Shown here piece after piece: positions 1 through 6,746 of a stretch of 9,433 bases of DNA. Source of the stretch: Opitutaceae bacterium (GTDB taxonomy: Bacteria > Verrucomicrobiota > Verrucomicrobiae > Opitutales > Opitutaceae); contig JAISAX010000938.1 in assembly GCA_031266495.1 (NCBI GenBank), positions 1 through 9,433 of the forward strand, written 5' to 3'. Below the pieces are notes generated by a model. That model was not told the DNA's origin and did not search any database. It was given only the letters and a program-made list of their open reading frames with translations. A program made the translations under genes and the position numbers. Numbering within the stretch: the first letter of the stretch is position 1; the number at the start of each line of letters is the position of its first letter.

Positions 1-13
1 CTTCGGTTTGGTC

Positions 14-463
14 TCATTTAATAAAACTTTCACCACCTTCTTCATATTTCCACTTTGCTTTACCTGCTGTCGCTAGAGACTCGCAGCTTGCACGAATCAT
101 CGTCAGCAGTTCGCTAAAGCGATTGTCATGAAGTAATGATTTATCAGCGAGAACCGATACCTTAACAGTGTTGCCTCTCACATGGTCGAAAAAAATTGCA
201 GCATGTCGTCCTGAGTCATTCAGTATCAGTCGGCCAAATTCGCCGTGCCTGTCTGGAGTGTAGTCCGACGCATAACTTTCCTGAAAACCATAGCCCTTGA
301 ACGCCTCGGCGATGCCCACCGCCATAATCTTTGTTTCCTGCCGTAACGATGAAGGTTCGGTGAAAATGAGGTCAAAATATTTGCCTCGGGTGTTTCCGCT
401 TGCACATGCGCCGAGCAAGAGCGCGATGAAAAACAACCAAATCGTTTTTGAGAGGTTACGCAT
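14..463 (-). CDS. Small outer-membrane-type lipoprotein; candidate immunity partner of the RHS tip
   Basis: The 149-residue product begins with a classic lipoprotein signal: basic n-region (MRNLSK), hydrophobic core, and lipobox L-G-A-C with the lipidated cysteine at residue 20. Residue +2 after that cysteine is Ala, not Asp, which by the usual rule favours the outer membrane. The mature part (about 130 residues) looks like a small mixed alpha/beta protein; I recognise no named family. The ATG start is firm: an AGGAG lies 7 nt upstream. The gene begins 10 nt after the RHS stop and its ribosome binding site overlaps that stop, so translation is probably coupled. It is much more AT-rich than the RHS core (hand count 77 G/C in bases 1-180). 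A periplasm-facing lipoprotein directly behind an RHS tip is a typical place for an immunity protein; that role is inferred from position only. It could instead be an accessory or assembly lipoprotein. Confidence 0.85.
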   Translation of the reverse strand: MRNLSKTIWLFFIALLLGACASGNTRGKYFDLIFTEPSSLRQETKIMAVGIAEAFKGYGFQESYASDYTPDRHGEFGRLILNDSGRHAAIFFDHVRGNTVKVSVLADKSLLHDNRFSELLTMIRASCESLATAGKAKWKYEEGGESFIK

Positions 464-470
464 AAAGTAT

Positions 471-475
471 CTCCT
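471..475 (-). promoter_or_regulatory. Shine-Dalgarno of the lipoprotein gene, overlapping the RHS stop codon
   Basis: On the minus strand the RHS stop TAG runs straight into GAG, giving AGGAG, with a 7-nt spacer before the lipoprotein ATG at 463. Two bases are shared between the stop codon and this site. Ribosomes ending the RHS protein would be placed on the next start, which would keep the products in a fixed ratio, as expected for a toxin and its protector. Confidence 0.8.
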
Positions 476-1391
476 ATCTTGATGGAGTAAGCCAGAATAC
501 CGGTGCGCCGATGATATTGATAATCGCCCCTACCGGACCAGTTGGAATACCTTCCCCTTGAGAGGAACTGCTAGACCTTACCCAATCGCGATTGCGCTGA
601 TCGCGGTCGTGCTGATACGAAACCGCATCCAATTGGTTGAACGATCGGGCAAATTCAGATGAGACAAACCCTTGCTGAACACCGCCGTAATTTACCCCCA
701 AATTGAATCCGTAGGTTGGAATTACTACCGATCGTACGAAGTTGGAGACTCCACTAAAGAATCCGCGACTCTCGGGATTGGGATCGTTTTGATAATTTGC
801 CGCGAAGTAATTTCCGGTGAGTAAATTCCCCACTCCGAGAGCAACGGACGTGATCTTGCCGATGGAAAATCCATAGGCTGCTGCGCCAATATCCGCAGCG
901 AAAACACTTACTCCAAAGACAACCTGTTCAATCCCTCGTCCAAAGGTTTCCGATTGACCAAACGAAACGATACCAATGGTAACGTTGCCAACGCCGGACA
1001 CGACATCCCCGAGGGCACCAAGCGTTCCGCCAAGGAATGGAACGTGTCTGAGTAGGTTTCCGAGCATGGAACCCGGACTCAATCCGTTTTGCATCTGCTG
1101 TGAAATAATTGAAGAGACACTTGGCATCCCGCTGGGGAAACCCACTCCGCGCAGCGGGACGCGGATTTGTTGCTTTGAGTTGCTTGATTTTGACCCGGAT
1201 GAGGACGTGGAGGAAGTCGAGGATTTGCCTGATGCGACCACACTGCCGCCAGTGGATTGGTAGATGGATGTTGGCAAAAAAGACGAGAGATCGAATTGAG
1301 GAAGTGGAGTCGCAGTGACATTAACCGTCGGCAGGATGAGCGAGTCTTCATACCAGCGGCCACAAGGACCATCGGGGTCAGTGCCAGTATA
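474..1391 (-). other. RHS C-terminal tip region, PLA2-like motif near the end
   Basis: This covers residues 1778-2082 of the RHS protein, after the DYLG that closes the core. In order: a short linker with the motif LPTVNVTA, a Ser/Thr-rich spacer (about 1830-1852), a Gly-rich hydrophobic stretch (about 1887-1970), and a terminal segment. In that segment NLGVNYGG (about 2006-2013) precedes LDAVSYQHD, with His2038 and Asp2039 and an Asp six residues before the His. PLA2-like toxin and parvovirus PLA2 domains share an Asp-x5-His-Asp helix preceded by a Gly-rich calcium loop. The usual Tyr four residues after the His is Gln here, and no disulfide cysteines are present, so this may be a divergent or inactive form. 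Base composition falls from roughly 62-68% G+C in sampled core lines to about 48-57% here, which fits an exchanged module. Lipase activity is a hypothesis. Confidence 0.55.
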
Positions 1392-4300
1392 ACCAAGATA
1401 ATCGATTTGGTTGACCGAGTCGTTTTCGCAGAAGCCGTAGAGATTAAAGCCGCCGCGTTCTTCTATAGGGTCACGGTTGATGAAGCGGCCGTTGCGGGCG
1501 TCGTAGAAACGGTTGCCGTAGTAAATGAGGCCGGTTTCGGTGTCGGTGTATTTGGTGCTGAAACGGAATGGATTCGCGTCCGCGAAAGTGCCGGTTGCGC
1601 GGAGCAGTTCGCCGAAAGGACTGTATTCATACACGGCGGACAACACGCCATCGGCGGCGCGGACGAGGGTGGCAATGTTGCCGTTGCCGTCGTAGGTTGG
1701 AAAATACCTTTGCGGGGAGGAAACCGTGTGGTCGGTGATTTGCAGCAAGGCACCGACTCCACCAGTGGCAGTCGGGGAGGCGGCGAGATCAAGGCCCCAC
1801 ACGTAACTGCGCAGGATGGCGCCGCTGGCGTTGGTTTCGGCGACGAGATTCCAGCCATCGTAAAGGAAGCGGGTTTCGCTCTTCAGCGTCCATGCGGCGG
1901 TGGCGGTGGCTTTTTCGCGGACGATTTTGCTGACGCGCCGTCCCATGTAGTCGTATTTGAACTCCAGACGCTGGGCGAGCGGGGCGTTTGCAATGATGGC
2001 CCACGATTTCGTCTCGGCGGCGATGAGGCGGTTTTCGGCGTCGTATTGGTAAGTCCAGCGCCAGTCGCCGGTGAGGTTGCCGTCGGCATCGTAGGTGAGG
2101 GTTTCGGTAATCGGACCAAGGAAGGCGAGTTTTTGGATGGTCGTGCCTCCCGCCACGACGGGAATCTGCCTGGCGGCGGGCGCGGTGCTGTTGGCAAGCG
2201 TTACCTCGCGCTGCCAGAAGTTGCCGTTTTTGTCGGCAGTCCCTCCGTCCACCGTCACCGTGGCGGCAGTGGAAAAACCGTCGAGCGGGGCGGTCAGGTT
2301 TTCGCGGGTTGTTGTCTGGTTGAGGGCGTTGACGGAAAAATCCTCCTGTTGCGCGGAGTCGGTTCCATGACGGTTGGCGGTGCGACGGTTGCCGGCGGGG
2401 TCGTAAGTGTAGCGGAAATCGCGTCCGGGGAGCTGCGCGGTGGTGCTGGCAGTCGTGCCGAGGTAACTTGTGGCGGAGGTCACTTCACGGAAACTGTTGT
2501 ATCCAAAATTTTGACGCACGGAGTTTCCGTAGGCGGAGGCAAGGTCGAACGCGTCGCCATTCTGGACGACGCTGGCGCGCAGCCCGCGTGTGTCGTAGGT
2601 GTAGGTGAAGGCGCTGCGGGTGGCTGTGCTCCATTTGCCGATGATGCCGGTCAGCAGGTTGCGCTTGGCCTCGTAGGTGTGAGTTTGGGTAAAGCTCGTG
2701 CCGGTGGCGGCGATGGTCTGGATGAGTGACGAGTTGGCCAGCCAGGCGTAGGTGAAGGCCTGCGTCGCCGCCCCGCCAGGGGCGTTCGCCCCGCGTGCGG
2801 AGGACAGGCCGGTGGCGCGTCCGGCGGTGTTGAAGGTGTAGTTTTGCGAGAGCAGGTTGGCGGGCGTGGAGGCGGCGGTGCCGAGTTGCCAGCCGGTTGT
2901 CTCGCCTTGGAGAGGCGTGCCCGACGCGCCGTAAAGCGGAGTGAACACGCGGCTTTGGTAGAAGGCGGGAAGGGTTTCGGTCTTGAGTTGCCACGGGGCG
3001 GCGGATTCCCATGCGAGGGTGCGCGCACCGGTGGCGTCGGTGATTGTCGTGGGCAATCCGATACGGTTGAGGATGCGACTGACGGTCGGGGTGCCATCGT
3101 TGCTGGCGGTGCTCAGCAATTCGCCCGTCAGCGCGTTGTAACCATAGGTGGCGGTGACGCGCGCGCCGCTGGAAAGGGTGCGCGACCACAGGCGCGTGGC
3201 GACCTGGCCCTGGGCGTTGTAGGTGTAGTCAACCGATTTTCCGGCGGCATCGGTCTTTTTGGTGAGCAGGCCGGTGGCGTCATGAAAGGTCCATGTGATT
3301 TTGTCGGCGGTGGCGCCGGTGGCGTCCCATGCGGAGGCGGTCCAGTTGGAGCCGTTGCGCCAGGAGGAAAGGGTGGTGCGTTCGCCGTAAGTGTTGTAGG
3401 CGAATTCGGCGGGTCGGATGGCCTGGCCCCATTGGCGGGTGATTTGTCCGCGCTGGTTGTAGGCGAACCGGGCGTAGTTGTTTTGCTGATCGCGTCTCCA
3501 GATTTCGCGTCCCGAGGTGTCATAACCGAAGGCGTTGGCGTAGCCGGCGGGATCGGTGACGGAGGAGACGAGGGCGGTGCCGGAGGTGTAGGCGGTGGTG
3601 GTCGTGCCGGTGCGCGGATCGATGGAGTGGACGGGACGGCCAAGGGTGTCATTTTCGGTTTTGAACTGGCGTCCGTCGGGCGTGGTGACGGTGAGGTTTT
3701 GGTTGGCGAGGAGGATTTCCGTCTGCGTGGCGGTGGCCTGTTTGCGCGTGGTAGTGAGTTTCTGGTTGGCGCGATCGGGGACGACGGTGCTCTCGATGAG
3801 CGGGCTCGATCCGGTTTGCTCAAGGGAGGAAAGCAGGGTGTTGGTTGCGCCGTAGAGGTTGCGGGCGGAGAGGCGCGTCTGGATGCGCGTGGAGTTGCCG
3901 GCGACGGGATAGGTGTAGTCGCGGCTCGTGATGTCCCAGAGTGCGGTGGAGCCGGAGCGGAGGGCGATTTGTGTATCCGTTTCCGTGATGCGGTCGGTCC
4001 CGGCAATGTCGAGGATTCCGTTGGCGTTGAGGTCAAGGCCGGAGCGGAGGAGGTTGCCGATGGTGTCGTATTCGTAAAGAATGGGGGCGAAGCCGCCGGA
4101 ACGGGCGATTTTGGTCAGGAGGCCGCGAGCGTTGTAGGTGTGATCTTCGGCGATAACGGCGGACTGGCCGGGGGGGGGAGGGGTCTCGATGTGGACGGCG
4201 CGGCCAAGCCAGTCGGTCCAGGTGCGGATGTAGCGGGAAGAGGAGGATGTGGCGATGCTTTGGCGGGTGATGAGGCGTCCGTCGGACTGGATTGCATAGG

Positions 4301-6722
4301 CGTAATATTCCGGGACTACGGCGGAGCCGGTAACGGAGTCCACGCGTCCGTCGCGGGTGAGGGTTTCGGTTTTTGTGCCACCGTGCGGAAAGGTGGCCGT
4401 GGTGGAGCGCGAGGAGGGGTTATGGGCGAAGGTGGTGGCGGCGAGACCGGGAGGGGTGTGCGAGATCAGGCGTCCGGCGTTGTCATAGGCATGGGTGGTG
4501 ACGAGTTTTTCGGTGGTGCCGGGCGAGGAGATTTCCTCGCGGACGATACGGTTGGCGGCGTCGCAGGTGAAGGTGGTGACGAGGCTGGCGGCGTTGGCGT
4601 GTATCCGGGTTCTGGTGGCGAGGCGTCCGTTGACATCGTAGGTGAATTGGGTGGTGACGCCCTGGGCGTCGCGTTCGGAGGCGAGGAGTCCGTTGGTGTA
4701 GGTGGCTTCGTAAATGTCGCCGTTGTGGGTTTCGCGGCGGGTGAGCTGGTGACTGTAGTTGTAGGTGTAGTTGGTCCAGCCGATGAGCTGCCAGGCGGAG
4801 CCGGTCCAGACGTGGGATTCGGTGCGGGCGATGCGGGCAAACGGGTCGCGGATGGTGGTGGCGGTGGTGCTTTTGCCGGGGATGAGCCAAAGTTTGTCGA
4901 TGGAGACGCTTTGGTGGCTGCTGTATTCCGTGGCGCCGGAGAGCGAGGCGGAGGCACCTTCGATGAGGACGATGCGCGAGGCGAGGCCGCTGTCACCGGC
5001 GCTAAAGGTTTTTGTGGAGTCGTTCCATGTGCCGCGTTTGCGGGCATAGCTCTGGCGGAGGCCGGCGGAAGTGGTCGTCGAATAGAGCTGATTGCGGAGG
5101 AAGGAGTCGGTATGGTTTTCCTTGTAAAATTTGGTGGTGGTCGTGGAGGCGAGGCCGGCGCTGTCCACCTGGTCGGTGCGGGTGGCGGTGACGATGTTGT
5201 TGCTGGTGGAGTAGGTGATGGTGGTCTTTGCGGAGAGGATGCCGCTGGTTCTGGTCTCGGAGGAGGTGAGGCGGCGCAACATGCCGAAGGGGTCTTCGGC
5301 ATAGGCAAGGGTGGTGACAACGCCCTGGGCTGCGTCGCGGGTGACGGAGGCCGGGGTGTTGACCAGGGGGGAATAAATGCGGCTGATGGTGCCGAGTTTT
5401 TTCCCGTCGTCGGTCGAGAAATAGTCGAACGCCTGCCATGCGCCTCCGTTGTCACGCGAGGCCGAAACGAATCCGTAGCTGCCGCGTTCGGCGGTGTTGT
5501 TGTGATAATCGGTGTAGTTGATAGCCGGTGACGTTTCTCCGAGTTGTTCCTGGGTGGGAGTGTGTCCCCATGCGTAGCCGGTGTGTGTGCGCTGCGATTT
5601 GATGGCGGGTGCGAGGGCGGTGTTCGCGGGGTTTTTTATTGTAATGGTTTCGTTGTGACCGGCGGCGGAATTGGAGGCGTTGATGGCGGACCAGACGCGG
5701 GTTTCCTGTGTGAGCGAGGTGGAGCCGGAGAGTGTCCACGGGGTGGACGTCCATGTGAGCGCAAGGCCGCTGCCGGAGCGCTGGAGGGTGGTGAGGTCGG
5801 TGCGGAGGACGGGGGCCGCGGTGTCGGAGGCGGAGGCGGGCGAGCGAAGCTGGCGGATGATTTGCAGGTTGTAGTCAGCGGCGCGCTTGACCTCGTAGGT
5901 GACGAAGGGCAGGCCGGTGACGGTCCTGGCCTTGGAGGGAAAGCTGCTTCCCGATGACTGCTCCGGATTGTAAAAGGAAATCTGATACGAGGTGGCAGTG
6001 AGAGGGACGATGTTCACGAAGGCTTCGTTGGCCAGGATCTGGATGGCGGGCTGGTTGGCGGCGGCGTTGTTTTTGCGATAAACCTTTATCTCCTCGGATT
6101 CCTCCTGAATGGCGAGGCCGGCGGGTTTGTAGTAACCATCCCACGACGAGGTTCCTGCGCCCGCGAGAAGGATGGAGCCGGCGGGTTCTCCGTTGCGCAG
6201 GGAGCCGAGCGAGGCTTCCCAGTGGATTCGCCCCGCAGCCAGCGATGTCGCGGAGCCGGCCGGGCCGGAGAAGGGAGCGACTGCGGGAAGGACACAGAAG
6301 GACTTTATCGAGAGTGCGCCGCTCATGGTGAAGGTGGTTTTTATGTCGCCGTCCACGTGAAGATTGTATCCGGGTGGCGGTGACATGACGACGGTCTTTG
6401 CGCCAGGCACGCTTTCCGAGTAAACAACAAAGTCGTAATAGCGGCCCACTTCAACGGAGCAGGTTTCAACATCCGAAAAAAACGGACCGGAGAGTTCTTC
6501 CAGAGTGATGAGCGGAGCATTGTCGCCAATGCTGGCGGTAAGGTAATTGGAGGGGGCTTGCTCGGCAATATTGTCAAAGCAGAGGCCGCTGAGTCGCACT
6601 TTCAGGGCTACCTCCACGGGTTCGTCAATGATCTGTGCGGTGGCCGTGGCGGAAAGAAGCGTGGAGAGCGCGAAGGCGAGAGACAAGAGGAGCGGACGGT
6701 GTTTCATCGGATGAGAGGGCAT
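474..6722 (-). CDS. Giant secreted RHS/YD-repeat protein with variable C-terminal toxin-like tip
   Basis: This is a 2082-residue RHS protein, counted from the ATG at 6722. A TTG at 6728 and an ATG at 6707 are also possible; the only SD-like bases are GGAA at 6734-6737, so the start is uncertain by a few codons. Residues 1-29 are a Sec signal peptide (basic KHR, Leu/Ala core, likely cut after ATA before QI). A beta-rich N-terminal region without recognised repeats follows to about residue 460. YD repeats (forms such as FTYDVNGRLATR and YTYDPAGNRR) then continue to about 1675. The RHS core, about 1677-1777, ends at DYLG. Known RHS proteins form a closed shell around a C-terminal toxin. The last 305 residues differ in character and are described separately. 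There is no PAAR or other type VI loading domain, so export is probably Sec-dependent. It lies 24 nt after the Ig-like gene and 10 nt before the lipoprotein gene. A tract of nine C in the coding strand (4170-4178) is a possible slippage site. Confidence 0.93.
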   Translation of the reverse strand: MPSHPMKHRPLLLSLAFALSTLLSATATAQIIDEPVEVALKVRLSGLCFDNIAEQAPSNYLTASIGDNAPLITLEELSGPFFSDVETCSVEVGRYYDFVVYSESVPGAKTVVMSPPPGYNLHVDGDIKTTFTMSGALSIKSFCVLPAVAPFSGPAGSATSLAAGRIHWEASLGSLRNGEPAGSILLAGAGTSSWDGYYKPAGLAIQEESEEIKVYRKNNAAANQPAIQILANEAFVNIVPLTATSYQISFYNPEQSSGSSFPSKARTVTGLPFVTYEVKRAADYNLQIIRQLRSPASASDTAAPVLRTDLTTLQRSGSGLALTWTSTPWTLSGSTSLTQETRVWSAINASNSAAGHNETITIKNPANTALAPAIKSQRTHTGYAWGHTPTQEQLGETSPAINYTDYHNNTAERGSYGFVSASRDNGGAWQAFDYFSTDDGKKLGTISRIYSPLVNTPASVTRDAAQGVVTTLAYAEDPFGMLRRLTSSETRTSGILSAKTTITYSTSNNIVTATRTDQVDSAGLASTTTTKFYKENHTDSFLRNQLYSTTTSAGLRQSYARKRGTWNDSTKTFSAGDSGLASRIVLIEGASASLSGATEYSSHQSVSIDKLWLIPGKSTTATTIRDPFARIARTESHVWTGSAWQLIGWTNYTYNYSHQLTRRETHNGDIYEATYTNGLLASERDAQGVTTQFTYDVNGRLATRTRIHANAASLVTTFTCDAANRIVREEISSPGTTEKLVTTHAYDNAGRLISHTPPGLAATTFAHNPSSRSTTATFPHGGTKTETLTRDGRVDSVTGSAVVPEYYAYAIQSDGRLITRQSIATSSSSRYIRTWTDWLGRAVHIETPPPPGQSAVIAEDHTYNARGLLTKIARSGGFAPILYEYDTIGNLLRSGLDLNANGILDIAGTDRITETDTQIALRSGSTALWDITSRDYTYPVAGNSTRIQTRLSARNLYGATNTLLSSLEQTGSSPLIESTVVPDRANQKLTTTRKQATATQTEILLANQNLTVTTPDGRQFKTENDTLGRPVHSIDPRTGTTTTAYTSGTALVSSVTDPAGYANAFGYDTSGREIWRRDQQNNYARFAYNQRGQITRQWGQAIRPAEFAYNTYGERTTLSSWRNGSNWTASAWDATGATADKITWTFHDATGLLTKKTDAAGKSVDYTYNAQGQVATRLWSRTLSSGARVTATYGYNALTGELLSTASNDGTPTVSRILNRIGLPTTITDATGARTLAWESAAPWQLKTETLPAFYQSRVFTPLYGASGTPLQGETTGWQLGTAASTPANLLSQNYTFNTAGRATGLSSARGANAPGGAATQAFTYAWLANSSLIQTIAATGTSFTQTHTYEAKRNLLTGIIGKWSTATRSAFTYTYDTRGLRASVVQNGDAFDLASAYGNSVRQNFGYNSFREVTSATSYLGTTASTTAQLPGRDFRYTYDPAGNRRTANRHGTDSAQQEDFSVNALNQTTTRENLTAPLDGFSTAATVTVDGGTADKNGNFWQREVTLANSTAPAARQIPVVAGGTTIQKLAFLGPITETLTYDADGNLTGDWRWTYQYDAENRLIAAETKSWAIIANAPLAQRLEFKYDYMGRRVSKIVREKATATAAWTLKSETRFLYDGWNLVAETNASGAILRSYVWGLDLAASPTATGGVGALLQITDHTVSSPQRYFPTYDGNGNIATLVRAADGVLSAVYEYSPFGELLRATGTFADANPFRFSTKYTDTETGLIYYGNRFYDARNGRFINRDPIEERGGFNLYGFCENDSVNQIDYLGYTGTDPDGPCGRWYEDSLILPTVNVTATPLPQFDLSSFLPTSIYQSTGGSVVASGKSSTSSTSSSGSKSSNSKQQIRVPLRGVGFPSGMPSVSSIISQQMQNGLSPGSMLGNLLRHVPFLGGTLGALGDVVSGVGNVTIGIVSFGQSETFGRGIEQVVFGVSVFAADIGAAAYGFSIGKITSVALGVGNLLTGNYFAANYQNDPNPESRGFFSGVSNFVRSVVIPTYGFNLGVNYGGVQQGFVSSEFARSFNQLDAVSYQHDRDQRNRDWVRSSSSSQGEGIPTGPVGAIINIIGAPVFWLTPSR
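1392..1694 (-). other. RHS repeat-associated core with putative autoprotease residues
   Basis: Residues 1677-1777 match the conserved RHS core: YDGNGNIATL, then YSPFGELL, then GLIYYGNRFYDARNGRF, NRDPIEERGG and finally IDYLG. TcC/RHS proteins cut themselves at the end of this core using an Arg and two Asp residues (R650, D663 and D686 in YenC2, from memory). Here Arg1738 (NRFYD), Asp1751 (RDPI) and Asp1774 (DYLG) stand 13 and 23 residues apart, the same spacing. I infer the core can release its tip by cleavage near the DYLG. The closing DYLG replaces the DPLG common in enterobacterial Rhs proteins. Confidence 0.75.
4170..4178 (-). repeat. Nine-base C homopolymer inside the RHS coding sequence
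   Basis: The coding strand carries nine consecutive C here, encoding part of a TPPPPG turn near residue 850. Tracts of this length are prone to slipped-strand changes and to sequencing error. A one-base change would frameshift the RHS protein before its second half and remove the core and tip. The frame is intact as given. Confidence 0.6.
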
Positions 6723-6746
6723 TGCCAAATTGGTTCCGGTTGCGGG

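Noticed and set aside
580..612. HNH-nuclease reading of the HDRDQRNRDW stretch
   Set aside because: The Asn and second His spacing of an HNH motif is missing; the Asp-x5-His-Asp pattern is a better fit to PLA2-like helices.
1257..2729. 490-codon plus-strand open frame
   Set aside because: Same antisense shadow effect over the RHS gene; no start signal and no recognisable family.
3128..5455. Long Pro/Ser/Thr-rich minus-strand frames (302 and 329 codons)
   Set aside because: Out-of-frame readings of the RHS gene; composition is an artefact of shifted GC-rich codons.
2844..5531. 895-codon plus-strand open frame opposite the RHS gene
   Set aside because: Extremely Gly/Ala/Val-rich with no domain; it is the mirror of GC-biased codons in the real minus-strand gene, which has unmistakable YD repeats.
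6723..6746. Possible hairpin between the Ig-like and RHS genes
   Set aside because: Only a four-pair CCAA/TTGG arrangement with no room for a loop and no T run; not a terminator.
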